A DNA stretch of 64,000 nucleotides, taken from Candidatus Enterococcus moelleringii. GTDB taxonomy: Bacteria; Bacillota; Bacilli; Lactobacillales; Enterococcaceae. The notes under the pieces were generated by a model, which did no database searches, was not told where the DNA came from, and worked only from the letters and a program-made list of their open reading frames with translations. The DNA is taken from NCBI RefSeq assembly GCF_017377575.1, contig NZ_JAFREM010000048.1:1-64000 (forward strand). The letters run 5' to 3'. Each line of letters starts with the position of its first letter. Within the stretch, counting starts at the first letter, position 1. The translations under genes and the position numbers were made by a program. Shown here piece after piece: positions 42,199 through 50,698 of this stretch.

Positions 42199-42798
42199 CT
42201 AATCTGGTTTTTGCCCATCATGCGCCGCCCATTGACAATCCATCAGCTGCATCTGGGTAAACACAGCTTTAAAGGATGAGTTTTCTGGTGAGCAGGCATA
42301 GATACCAAACTTGATTTTGCCTTTTCCTTTGTACATATGGCAAATCCGCATTTGCTGGAAGGAAACACCATCGGCTGAACATTCAATTCGGTAGTCGTCT
42401 TCTCTTCTGCTGAAACGATACCACATGGTTTTGATCGAAGCATCGATGGTGGTTGTGGCCCAATCAGAGTAGCCTTGATTCGTTGCCACACTTCCCAGAT
42501 GCTGGAATTCCTCGTTTTCGTATTCAATCGAACCCTTTAACCAATTCTCGCTATCCAGGTACATCACGATGCCGCATTGGTCAAAGCGATGAGAGCTTTC
42601 GCTGAAGTCAGTTTTTACGACAAAGCTGAAATATTTTTCTTCGGTTTCCATTTGAAAAACGGGCGCATTGTCATTTTGGAAGTGGTAGTAAGTCCGCTGC
42701 CACAAATCGGTATGAGGTTTGGTGGTGATTTCAACTCTATCCTCGCTTACTTCGCAGCTTTCTGGGGTTCTGGTCCATTGAAATTTCTCTAAATTCAT
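42199..42798 (-). CDS. DUF1349 beta-sandwich protein
   Basis: The 199-residue protein has the DUF1349 pattern: FQWTRTPESCEVSEDRVEI, TDLWQRTYYHF, FSFVVKTDF, DQCGIVMYLDSENWLKGSIEYEN, and GIYACSPENSSFKAVF. It is a concanavalin-like jelly-roll, related to carbohydrate-binding or sialidase-like lectin folds. It has no signal peptide. The start is ATG 42798, after AAGGAG; a longer frame to 43029 overlaps the next gene and is not real. Confidence 0.82.
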   Translation of the reverse strand: MNLEKFQWTRTPESCEVSEDRVEITTKPHTDLWQRTYYHFQNDNAPVFQMETEEKYFSFVVKTDFSESSHRFDQCGIVMYLDSENWLKGSIEYENEEFQHLGSVATNQGYSDWATTTIDASIKTMWYRFSRREDDYRIECSADGVSFQQMRICHMYKGKGKIKFGIYACSPENSSFKAVFTQMQLMDCQWAAHDGQKPD

Positions 42799-42878
42799 TT
42801 TTCGGCTCCTTATCAAGTAGTAAATAAAGACCTGCCTGCTGATTGGATGATCGTTGGGCAAGTCTAAAATTAAGTTTA

Positions 42879-44609
42879 TCAATTGATTTTCATTTTCCTT
42901 CGATCCAGCAGTTTTTGTACCAGTAATGAAGCGCACAAAATTTCGATCAGCTGCACTAACGGCACACCTGCTCCTGTGTAGAAGGACATGAAGGTCGCTT
43001 TCCCTCCCGGTGCCCAAGTAGCAAACCAAGATACGCCAAAAAGATACAGCAGGTAGCTTAATCCTAGGCCAGTGATAATAATCAGAAAGCTGAATAAACG
43101 CTCCCGCTCATTTTTCTCACTGCTTTTTACAAATACTCGGATAAAATACAAGTAAATGAAGAAAGAAGCGGCCGCCAAAATAGGCGAAATAATTTTATAG
43201 GCTTTGATGATTATATTTCCAGCTAGAACGTAATTTTTCGTCCGCTCGTATTCAAAGCTGGTTTGGAATGAAGCCATCGCCAACGGCTGAACATTTAATA
43301 ATTCCAGAATCGAAATGGCTGGTGATCCCGGAATAAAAATGGAACCGCCATAGCTGGTGTTATAGCTAGTATACATGGTGGTCTCGCGAATTCCAGCCAA
43401 GGTATAATCCAACACTTTTGGAATATCCTGCATACGTTTGCCATTGCTTTGTTTGGAAATGAAGACGGTTTTCTTCCTATTAAAGTGTCCTTCATCGAAA
43501 CCGTCCTGTAATTCGTTAGCGATTTTTTGAAAGACCTCTTCATTTTCGGCACCATTTTGGTAAAGACCGCCCCGCTTGAAGGCATCCCGCAATCCCCAAA
43601 TCACCATATCACCTGGAAGCTCATCGTGCTTCAAAGACCAAGTATCAGGCCAGAAGGATTCGTCCTCCAACCATTGGATCTCTTCTTCATACTCTGCCAA
43701 GGTAGGAGAAACCTCCATCGCCTTTTCAAAAGTTGCTCTTGAAACCCAAACGGCTTCATCATTCACCAATTCAGGACTGTCCCATTCACTATTGTCGATC
43801 TGAATTAAATGCTCAGTCACATCAGCGAAGGCTGTTTTGGTTCGGTCATTAACGGTAAAAATTTGATAGTGATTGTAATTGATTTGCGATAGGCCTAAAG
43901 TTGCCAACACTAAAGATAAAAAAGGAATAGCCAGAAATCCGATCCGCTTTAGCATTCCTGAAAAAATGGGGCGTTGGTTTTTTCGCAAGTCCTGCAGCCT
44001 GTTAAACAGCATCATCAGCAATACGACGAAATAAAGGGGTAGAATCCAAATTGAATCTTCCCGTAAATACCAGAAAAAGGGCAGAATAATTGCTTGAAGT
44101 GCCAGCCAGGGAATTTGTTTTTTCAATGGACTCTTTCGCCTCAAGTAAAGGCCAATAATCCCCGCCAAGAGAAACAATACTGTAGCAAACACTAAACTAT
44201 TGCGGTAAATCCGCAGCGAAAAATCAGAAGACAAAGTAATGGGTGAAAAAATTAAGAATAAATAGCTGAGGCCCAACACCACTTTGTTTTTGATTAACGG
44301 TTTAAAGGCGGTTGTTACACTAGCACTAGCCAAAATATTGAATAAGGCTAGAAAAATTGGGTACGGTATGCGACTAAAATGAACCGCTAGTAAAAAGAAG
44401 GTGTAGGAAGTTCCTTTAGACAGCGTTTCAATGTCATAAGGTCCCAACCACTGGCCATCTAATATGAACAAAGCTTGGTTTATGGACAAAGCATCATCGT
44501 ATTCAGCCTGCATATAAACCTTGACGGGAATCAGGTAGGCTAAGACAATTCGCAAAATTGTGGCAATAATTAATACAAGGTAAAAAATTTTAATTCTATT
44601 CTTTTTCAT
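42879..44609 (-). CDS. multi-spanning membrane protein, glycosyltransferase GT-C-like
   Basis: The 576-residue protein has about ten to eleven transmembrane helices, with a large soluble insert (about residues 255-450). The extracytoplasmic loop after helix 1 contains an acidic pair, YDDALSINQAL. This placing is like that of GT-C glycosyltransferases, where such Asp residues act on a lipid-linked sugar donor. No family is proven. The start is ATG 44609 after GGAGG; a 13-residue extension is leader. It is 80 bp upstream of the DUF1349 gene in the same direction. Confidence 0.6.
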   Translation of the reverse strand: MKKNRIKIFYLVLIIATILRIVLAYLIPVKVYMQAEYDDALSINQALFILDGQWLGPYDIETLSKGTSYTFFLLAVHFSRIPYPIFLALFNILASASVTTAFKPLIKNKVVLGLSYLFLIFSPITLSSDFSLRIYRNSLVFATVLFLLAGIIGLYLRRKSPLKKQIPWLALQAIILPFFWYLREDSIWILPLYFVVLLMMLFNRLQDLRKNQRPIFSGMLKRIGFLAIPFLSLVLATLGLSQINYNHYQIFTVNDRTKTAFADVTEHLIQIDNSEWDSPELVNDEAVWVSRATFEKAMEVSPTLAEYEEEIQWLEDESFWPDTWSLKHDELPGDMVIWGLRDAFKRGGLYQNGAENEEVFQKIANELQDGFDEGHFNRKKTVFISKQSNGKRMQDIPKVLDYTLAGIRETTMYTSYNTSYGGSIFIPGSPAISILELLNVQPLAMASFQTSFEYERTKNYVLAGNIIIKAYKIISPILAAASFFIYLYFIRVFVKSSEKNERERLFSFLIIITGLGLSYLLYLFGVSWFATWAPGGKATFMSFYTGAGVPLVQLIEILCASLLVQKLLDRRKMKIN

Positions 44610-44659
44610 TGATTCCTCCGAAACAGCTCTAATTGCTTCATTATACAATAAAAGCTAGC

Positions 44660-45202
44660 TCAATTGTTGATTTCTCGGTAAGGAATCATCTTTTTCATAG
44701 GAACCGTTGGCTGTCCCATCATCTTTTGCAGCCAGTAGACATCGTGCCATTGATCGAACTTGTAGCCGATTTGTTTGAAGACACCTACCTGCTGATAGCC
44801 CAGCTTTTCGTGGAATTGAATGCTGTGGGTGTTGCCGCCAGTGATACAGGCCGTTAAAACTAAGATGTTTTGTTTTTTCAGTTCTTCTTCTAAGGTTTGA
44901 TACAATTTTTGCCCGATGCCTTGACCTTTGGCTTTTTCAGACAGATAGATGGTGACTTCGACACTCCAGTCATAGGCGACACGCTCTTTGTAGGCATGGG
45001 CATAGGCGTAACCGAGAATTTCCCCTTGGTCATTTTCAGCCACTAAGTAGGGATAATTCTCCATGGTAGAAATAATTCGTTGTGTGAATTCCTCTACGCT
45101 GGGGATGTCGTATTCGAAGGTGATCGCAGTATCGGTCACATAGGGTCCATAAATTGCCAATAAAGCTGGCGCATCGGCAGCTTTCGCTAAACGGATGTTC
45201 AA
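44660..45202 (-). CDS. GNAT acetyltransferase (phosphinothricin acetyltransferase-like)
   Basis: The 180-residue protein has the GNAT core with the acetyl-CoA motif KGQGIGQKLYQTL. The Pat/YncA-type markers are VTDTAITFEYD near the start and NTHSIQFHEKLGYQQVGVF near the end. Members acetylate amino groups of small molecules such as phosphinothricin or methionine sulfone. The start is TTG 45202, eight bases after GGAG. It follows the second GNAT gene with 19 bp between. Confidence 0.82.
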   Translation of the reverse strand: MNIRLAKAADAPALLAIYGPYVTDTAITFEYDIPSVEEFTQRIISTMENYPYLVAENDQGEILGYAYAHAYKERVAYDWSVEVTIYLSEKAKGQGIGQKLYQTLEEELKKQNILVLTACITGGNTHSIQFHEKLGYQQVGVFKQIGYKFDQWHDVYWLQKMMGQPTVPMKKMIPYREINN

Positions 45203-45221
45203 TTTTCACTCTCCTCAAAGA

Positions 45222-45737
45222 TTACAATGTTTTAGCCAGGATAAAATCAGTTTGTTCATCATCACCCATCCAGAAGGAATGCTGGGAAACTTTTTCAAAT
45301 CCTTGCTTTTGGTAAAAGCCGATTGCGGGCAGGTTTTTCTCCCAGACACCTAGCCAGACTGTGGTACGACCTTTTTCCTTGGCAACCTCCAACGCTTTTT
45401 CCATTAAGGCTTTGCCAAGACCTTGCCCTTTGAACGCTACATCCACATAAATTCGTTCGATTTCCAAAGCATTCTCAGCGATGTCTTCGGTTTGAGCGTC
45501 ATTCACATTTACTTTCAGATAGCCTGCCAGCTGATCGTCAGTATAAATGAAGAAAAAATTCGAATCCGGGTTGGCTAGTTCAGCAGCCATTTTGTCTAAT
45601 TGAAAAGCCTCGGAAACATAAGCTTCCATATTCTCAGGTGTATTTTGAGGGCTAAACGTATCATTAAAAGTTCGTAAGCCTAGATCCAGTAAAATTTCTG
45701 CTTGTGAAGCTTCAATCGGAATAATTTGAATAGTCAC
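45222..45737 (-). CDS. GNAT acetyltransferase (PaiA-like)
   Basis: The 171-residue protein has the acetyl-CoA loop FKGQGLGKALM and the closing WEKNLPAIGFYQKQGFEKV. FNDTFSPQNTPENMEAYV resembles PaiA-type spermidine acetyltransferases, and the length agrees. I chose GTG 45737, after AGAGGA; 19 extra in-frame residues upstream are not supported. It lies in the metQ-msrA-GNAT-GNAT run of minus-strand genes. Confidence 0.8.
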   Translation of the reverse strand: MTIQIIPIEASQAEILLDLGLRTFNDTFSPQNTPENMEAYVSEAFQLDKMAAELANPDSNFFFIYTDDQLAGYLKVNVNDAQTEDIAENALEIERIYVDVAFKGQGLGKALMEKALEVAKEKGRTTVWLGVWEKNLPAIGFYQKQGFEKVSQHSFWMGDDEQTDFILAKTL

Positions 45738-45808
45738 ACTTGAATCCTCTTTTCTGTTTTTGCTTATCTTACCGAAACAGTTGAGGGGATTCAAGTGCTT
45801 TTGCTTTA

Positions 45809-46315
45809 TTACCAGGCCGTTTCGAGAAATTTCTTCCGCCGTTGAGCGTTGCGGGCGTAATTTTCCGGATGCTTTTTATAATAATTTTGATGCTCCTCTT
45901 CCGCTAAATAAAAGGGAGCTGCTGGTTCGATACTGGTGACGATCGGTGAGGAAAACCGGCCGCTGGCTGCTAAGGCCTGCTTGCTTTTTTCAGCGACTTC
46001 TTTTTGTTTTTCATCAAAATAGAAAATGACTGGGCGGTAATTGTCGCCGCGATCTTCAAATTGACCAAAAGCATCGGTCGGATCGGTCTGCTGCCAATAC
46101 AGCTCTACTAATTCTTCAAATGTGATCAACGCTGGATCATAAATAATTTCTACAGCCTCGGTGTGGCCAGTTTGGTGACTTTTCACCTGTTCGTATGTCG
46201 GGTTTGGTACGTGTCCTCCGGTGTATCCGGAAAAGACTGAATGAATTCCAGGTAATGAATCAAAGGGTTTAATCATGCACCAGAAGCAGCCTCCGGCAAA
46301 AATTGCTCGTTCCAT
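45809..46315 (-). CDS. msrA: peptide methionine sulfoxide reductase A
   Basis: The 168-residue protein begins [14 protein letters not shown] with the catalytic Cys in GCFWC. Further marks are [26 protein letters not shown] and YFDEKQK. It reduces methionine-S-sulfoxide in proteins and free form. The start is ATG 46315, after GGAGG. It lies 18 bp downstream of metQ, so it should share the methionine T-box leader. Confidence 0.92.
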   Translation of the reverse strand: MERAIFAGGCFWCMIKPFDSLPGIHSVFSGYTGGHVPNPTYEQVKSHQTGHTEAVEIIYDPALITFEELVELYWQQTDPTDAFGQFEDRGDNYRPVIFYFDEKQKEVAEKSKQALAASGRFSSPIVTSIEPAAPFYLAEEEHQNYYKKHPENYARNAQRRKKFLETAW

Positions 46316-46333
46316 TTTACATTCCTCCATTTT

Positions 46334-47146
46334 TTATTGGGCAACTGGGATGACTGAGCCGCCCCATTTTTCTTCGATCCAGGATTGGACTTCTTTGTCC
46401 TGTAAAGCCGTCACCAATTTTTCAACTCTCGGATCGTCTTTATCTTCGGTTCTAGTCGCGATGATGTTCACGTAAGGTGAGTCTTGAGCTTCCAGCATCA
46501 AGGAATCTTTGACTGGATTTAAGCCTTTTTCATAGGCAAAGTTGGAATTGATTGCTACTAGGTCGCCTTCATGATTTTCATAAGCCGTTGCCAGCAAGGT
46601 TGGTTCCACTTCATGCTTGAAGACCAATTGCTTCGGATTTTCAGTGATGTCGTCGAAGGTTGCTTTATCAATAGCGATTCCATCTTTTACTTTAATCAAG
46701 CCGTTATCTTCAAAAATCCGCAGTACCCGTCCCCATTCTGAGGCAACGTTGGAGACAATCACGGTTGCTCCTTCAGGGACGTCCGCAACATTTTTTATAT
46801 CATGAGAGTAAATACCCATTGGTTCCAAATGAATGCCGGCTACATTGGCAAAGTCGTAATCATTTTCTTCCTTCTGCAAGTTGAAGTAAGGTACAGTGGA
46901 AAAATAGTTGGCGTCAATTTCTTCTTCTGCCAGCGATTTGTTGGGCAAAATGTAATCATCAAACTTTACAATTTCCAAATTGATGCCCTCTTCCTCCAGC
47001 ATCGGCTTCACATGTTCCAAAATTTCCGCATGAGGTGTTGGCGATGCCCCCACCTTCAATGTATCCTCTGAGCTGCCGGCCGCCTGTCCACAGCCTGACA
47101 ACAATAAAATTCCCGCTAAAGCCAAAATACCAATAATTTTTTTCAT
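46334..47146 (-). CDS. metQ: methionine-binding lipoprotein (MetQ/NlpA family)
   Basis: The 270-residue protein has a lipoprotein signal ending LLLSGC (Cys near residue 18). NlpA/MetQ hallmarks are LKVGASPTPHAEILEHV, ANYFSTVPYF, and EPMGIYSHDIKNVADVPEGATV. It captures methionine, or methionine sulfoxide, outside the membrane for a MetNP importer. No metN or metP is adjacent, so it depends on a transporter elsewhere or serves as an extra receptor. It is controlled by the Met T-box upstream and coupled to msrA. Confidence 0.9.
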   Translation of the reverse strand: MKKIIGILALAGILLLSGCGQAAGSSEDTLKVGASPTPHAEILEHVKPMLEEEGINLEIVKFDDYILPNKSLAEEEIDANYFSTVPYFNLQKEENDYDFANVAGIHLEPMGIYSHDIKNVADVPEGATVIVSNVASEWGRVLRIFEDNGLIKVKDGIAIDKATFDDITENPKQLVFKHEVEPTLLATAYENHEGDLVAINSNFAYEKGLNPVKDSLMLEAQDSPYVNIIATRTEDKDDPRVEKLVTALQDKEVQSWIEEKWGGSVIPVAQ

Positions 47147-47176
47147 TTGGTCACCTCTTCTATATTTTATGCTAAA

Positions 47177-47473
47177 TGCAAAAAAAGCATTCATCCCTTG
47201 ACCTGTTAATTGCTTAACAGCCCAAGGGACGAATGCTTTCGCGGTACCACCCTTATTCGTATTAGTTCCTAATACCTCAACCGTACGTACTTAGCCTGGG
47301 CTAAATAGATACGCGGCAAAGTAACGGTTGCCACCGTCTAAATTGCGTGAACAATTTAGATGCTCCGAGCTCATCTTCACCCCAACTTCCCATTCCCCTT
47401 TTTCACCAACCGGGGTCTCTGCCAATGTTCACATTAAAGCTACTCTTCTCTTCCACACGAAATATGATGTTGG
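47177..47473 (-). ncRNA. T-box leader, probable methionine specificity
   Basis: The minus strand carries the conserved T-box AGGGTGGTACCGCG (47240-47253). A long terminator stem follows (47178-47239, AAAGCATTC outside, then TTTTTTT). In stem I, GGTGAAGATGAGCTC holds an ATG triplet at 47372-47374 in the specifier position, and GCAGAGACCCC gives the AGAGA element. Uncharged initiator-type or elongator tRNA-Met would stabilise the antiterminator and turn on metQ-msrA. Confidence 0.9.
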
Positions 47474-47479
47474 AAATGA

Positions 47480-47508
47480 TCATAATACAAAACGGGTGAG
47501 ATTTCAAT
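47480..47508 (-). promoter_or_regulatory. promoter of the metQ T-box leader
   Basis: TTGAAA (47503-47508) and TATGAT (47480-47485) are 17 bp apart on the minus strand. They place the start about 47473, just before stem I of the T-box. Confidence 0.75.
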
Positions 47509-47572
47509 TAAAATTTACTTTTTCAGGAATTTTTTCTCGAAGGTAGTACAAAAAATCCGACTTCTATTCCAG

Positions 47573-48034
47573 TTATGGACGGACTCGATAATAGTCAAAA
47601 GCCTTAGAAGTTCCATCGGTCTCAGGCCTGCTCACAAATGAATTTACGGTAATCATATCCTCATCTGCTTCAATCACAGAATAATAAAAACTTTCGTCAG
47701 CTAAGGTATAAAGCAGCCAGCGATTGTTTGATGAATCGTAGCCATCCAACATTAAGATGGATTCAGTTTTTTCCTTGTCTGTCGCCAAATTTTGTGAAAT
47801 TAGCAGAATTTTTCCATCCTGATATTGGAAACTCAGGGTCATCAATTTATCGTCGGTTTCCCAATCTCCGGCAAAATGTTCCAGAAAGTCGACGTCATCA
47901 GCAGTTGAGGTATCACTTTTTTCTGTAGTGGAAGACGTGATCGTGTTCGTAGGCTTCTCAGCAGAACACGCCGCAAAAATTCCGGCACAGAACAATAAGA
48001 TAAGCAGCAGCTTGAACTTTCTTTCCAACTTCAA
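47573..48034 (-). CDS. small lipoprotein of unknown function
   Basis: The 153-residue protein has a lipoprotein signal (KFKLLLILLFCAGIFAAC, Cys near residue 22), a Ser/Thr-rich linker, and a C-terminal beta-rich domain (LEHFAGDWETDDKLMTLSFQYQDG ... FDYYRVRP). The shape recalls lipocalin-like small lipoproteins. Two TTG starts are possible: 48034 directly abuts GGGGGAG, so 48028 (six bases later) may be used. Function unknown. Confidence 0.65.
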   Translation of the reverse strand: MKLERKFKLLLILLFCAGIFAACSAEKPTNTITSSTTEKSDTSTADDVDFLEHFAGDWETDDKLMTLSFQYQDGKILLISQNLATDKEKTESILMLDGYDSSNNRWLLYTLADESFYYSVIEADEDMITVNSFVSRPETDGTSKAFDYYRVRP

Positions 48035-48181
48035 CTCCCCCTTTTTGATAGTTTACCAAAAATTCAGAACACTTTCTTGTACCTGTCTAGGTTCGTAAAG
48101 ATTGGGAGTAAACTTTTTCAGCTTGATTACCGTGTGCTTTTCCTCTAAACTTCGAAGTGAAGGCAATGAGGGAGGAACAAT

Positions 48182-49282
48182 ATGACTGAATTGATGAAAG
48201 ACAAATACTATAATCACGATACGCTTTACGATCTGGCTTCCCGTATCAAAAATGTGTATCCTCCGTTTCCGATTGAGAATTTTGTCAGCGATATCATGGA
48301 CGAAAACTGGGAAACGCTAGAATTGAAAGCTCGCATGCGGCAGATTACGGTCAATTTAGGAAAATATTTGCCAAACAATTATGGAGAGGCACTAGGAATT
48401 CTCGATCAGGTTGTCGCGGGTTTCCCTGCTGGTCATAACGACAATGCGTTAATTTACTTCCCTGATTTTGTGGAAGTTTATGGGCGGGCGGAGAAGGATT
48501 GGGATTTGACCATTGCGGCATTAGAAAGATACACCAAAATTTCAACAGCTGAGTTTGCGGTGAGGCCGTTGATTATAAAAAACGAAGCTCGCATGATGGG
48601 ACAAATGGCGGTCTGGGCCAGGCATGAGAATGAACATGTTCGCCGTCTAGCTAGCGAAGGTTGCCGGCCCGCTTTGCCTTGGGGTCAAGCGTTAACCAGC
48701 TTCAAAAAAGACCCCGCGCCGGTTATTGCAATTTTAGAGCAGCTGAAAACTGACCCATCCTTGTATGTACGCAAAAGTGTTGCTAACAATTTGAACGATA
48801 TTTCCAAGACTCACCCTGACTTGGTGGCTGAAATTGCCAAGGATTGGTATGGCAAAGATAAACATACGGATTGGATTGTTAAACACGGCTGCCGGACTCT
48901 GTTGAAAAAGGGAAATCGAGAAGTGTTAGGCATCTTTGGTTACTACGATGCTAGTTCTGTAGATATTCAAGACTTCACTTTAGAATCTAACACGATTCCC
49001 ATTGGAGAGAATCTGACGTTTTCTTTTACAATTTCCGCCAAAGAATCAACTAAGTTAAGGCTGGAGTACGGCGTCGACTATATCAAAGCGAATGGGAAAC
49101 GCAGTCGGAAAATATTTCAGCTGTCCGATACTGTCTTAAAAGCCGATCAGTCAAAGACTTACACCAAAAATCATGCCTTTGCTGATTTGAGTTCTCGAAA
49201 GCATTATCCAGGAGTTCTTTCCGTCACACTTATTGTCAATGGTACTGAGCGAGGGACGTTGGAGTTTGATTTGACCAAATAA
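48182..49282 (+). CDS. alkC: AlkC-type DNA glycosylase (HEAT repeats)
   Basis: The 366-residue protein matches AlkC. It has an N-terminal helical repeat domain (residues 1-250) with the diagnostic RRLASEGCRPALPWG and ARMRQITVNL, then a C-terminal Ig-like domain (about 265-365: SNTIPIGENLTFSFTI...). AlkC removes alkylated bases such as 3-methyladenine and 3-methylcytosine from DNA. GGAGG is seven bases before the ATG. It is monocistronic. Confidence 0.88.
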   Translation: MTELMKDKYYNHDTLYDLASRIKNVYPPFPIENFVSDIMDENWETLELKARMRQITVNLGKYLPNNYGEALGILDQVVAGFPAGHNDNALIYFPDFVEVYGRAEKDWDLTIAALERYTKISTAEFAVRPLIIKNEARMMGQMAVWARHENEHVRRLASEGCRPALPWGQALTSFKKDPAPVIAILEQLKTDPSLYVRKSVANNLNDISKTHPDLVAEIAKDWYGKDKHTDWIVKHGCRTLLKKGNREVLGIFGYYDASSVDIQDFTLESNTIPIGENLTFSFTISAKESTKLRLEYGVDYIKANGKRSRKIFQLSDTVLKADQSKTYTKNHAFADLSSRKHYPGVLSVTLIVNGTERGTLEFDLTK

Positions 49283-49307
49283 AAAGCCGTCAGCTGACGG
49301 CTTTTTA
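49282..49307. terminator. bidirectional terminator after alkC
   Basis: AAAAAGCCGTCAGCTGACGGCTTTTT is almost fully self-complementary, ending at the convergent rbsU gene. Confidence 0.85.
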
Positions 49308-49310
49308 CTC

Positions 49311-50198
49311 TTATAACATCACGGTCATGGCTGCAGCGGCTAAAATCAGTACCAAACCAATAATCGTAACAGTCATTTCCTTTTTTGTTTTCTTTTGTCC
49401 TAAGAACCAAATACCGGTTAAGGTTGCCAGTACCACAGAGGTTTGTGACAAGATGAAGCCGGTGGCTAAACCGTTCATATTTGGTTGCGCCGAGATTAAA
49501 TAAGTCAAGGCTGCAAAGGCAAAGAAGAAGCCGGAAAAGATGTGTTTGTAAGAAACTACTTCTGCAAATGGTGATTTTTCTTTGCCTTTAAAGGTTAAAA
49601 TTGCTGAGTAAACGACTGCAACCAGCACCATTCCAATGGCTTGCGGCAAGAAAGCGTGCATGCCGTCAATATTGGTGGCTTGTGGGGCGGCAGAATAGGC
49701 CCAATAACCAATTTCACCAACCGCTAACAATAGAACGGCCGATTTCAGCAAACTGCTGTTTTCCTTAGTTTTTTCTTCGGTCCAAACGGTCATTGAAGCA
49801 CCGATAATGATCAAAATCAGTGCCAAGCCGCCTAACAATTTAGCGGTCGTTCCTGGCCAGTTGCCTAAAGCTAAGACACCCCACAGGGAAGCTCCCAACA
49901 ATTGAAAAGCCGTGGTGATCGGCATTGCGCGGGATGATCCGATCAGTGTAAATGATTTAAAGGTAATAATTTGCGCAATCGCCCAGCCGACACCAGATAG
50001 AATGGAGAAGACTAAATCCATACCAGTTGGAAAACTCAAACCGTTTACAATTGCGAAAACAAATGCGAAAATCAAGGTTCCTAAGGTTGATCCTAAGATT
50101 TGGTTTACCGGCCGGCCACCGATTTTTGATGCGATGGTTGGGAAAAGACCCCAACCTAATAATGGCCCTAAGCCGATCAATAATGCCGTAGCATTCAT
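49311..50198 (-). CDS. rbsU: ribose uptake protein, GRP (glucose/ribose porter) family
   Basis: The 295-residue protein has ten transmembrane helices in the drug/metabolite-transporter layout. GLGPLLGWGLFPTIASKIGG and IGSSRAMPITTAFQLLGASLWG are typical of RbsU/GlcU. It moves ribose in by proton symport. GGAGG is eight bases before the ATG. It is the last gene of the ribose locus, preceded by a hairpin (50224-50256). Confidence 0.87.
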   Translation of the reverse strand: MNATALLIGLGPLLGWGLFPTIASKIGGRPVNQILGSTLGTLIFAFVFAIVNGLSFPTGMDLVFSILSGVGWAIAQIITFKSFTLIGSSRAMPITTAFQLLGASLWGVLALGNWPGTTAKLLGGLALILIIIGASMTVWTEEKTKENSSLLKSAVLLLAVGEIGYWAYSAAPQATNIDGMHAFLPQAIGMVLVAVVYSAILTFKGKEKSPFAEVVSYKHIFSGFFFAFAALTYLISAQPNMNGLATGFILSQTSVVLATLTGIWFLGQKKTKKEMTVTIIGLVLILAAAAMTVML

Positions 50199-50220
50199 GA
50201 AAAATTCCTCCTTAAATTTG

Positions 50221-50279
50221 AAGGCTTCGCAAACTTGCTTTAACCGTTTGCGAAGCTGAACGTCGATGACTCGGTCATC
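50221..50279. repeat. intergenic hairpin sharing a 19-mer with 58648-58666
   Basis: GCTTCGCAAAC (50224-50234) pairs perfectly with GTTTGCGAAGC (50246-50256). A second small hairpin GATGAC/GTCATC follows at 50265-50279. No T-run follows, so this is more likely an mRNA-processing or stability element between rbsD and rbsU. AAGGCTTCGCAAACTTGCT at 50221-50239 recurs exactly at 58648-58666. Confidence 0.7.
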
Positions 50280-50284
50280 CTAGC

Positions 50285-50680
50285 TTAAAAAACAACGCCG
50301 CTTTCTAGTAAGATATTCGCGTAAGGCGTCATTTCTCCGGTACGAATAAAGGCGTGAACGTTGTTCAACTCTTGCTTCATTTCACTGTGAGGGATGAAGG
50401 TAATCGGTGTTTCCGGCAAACGATTTTTGATGGCTTCCAGCATAGTTGGATTTTCAGTTTTAATTTCTTCTGCTAAATAAATCCGTTGCACTTCTAATTC
50501 TTCCAGCACATTGTTCAAAACTTCCATGAAGCTGGGAATTCCGTTGTCCACTGCTAAATCAATTTTTTCCGTCATTCTTGGAACCGGCATACCGGCATCG
50601 CCAATACTTAATTTATCGAAGTGCCCCATTTGAGCGATGACGCGAGAGATATCTGAATTAATTACTTTGCCTTTTTTCAT
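50285..50680 (-). CDS. rbsD: D-ribose pyranase
   Basis: The 131-residue protein is a full-length RbsD. It has [32 protein letters not shown], with the catalytic His of GHFD and Asp of DAGMP, and the closing [18 protein letters not shown]. It converts beta-pyranose to furanose ribose, the form the kinase uses. It lies 18 bp after rbsK. Confidence 0.93.
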   Translation of the reverse strand: MKKGKVINSDISRVIAQMGHFDKLSIGDAGMPVPRMTEKIDLAVDNGIPSFMEVLNNVLEELEVQRIYLAEEIKTENPTMLEAIKNRLPETPITFIPHSEMKQELNNVHAFIRTGEMTPYANILLESGVVF

Positions 50681-50698
50681 TGTGAAAACTTCCTTTCT

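Noticed and set aside
42199-43029. 276-aa version of the DUF1349 protein
   Set aside because: The added 77 residues overlap the neighbouring gene, are low-quality sequence, and a good start with AAGGAG exists at 42798.
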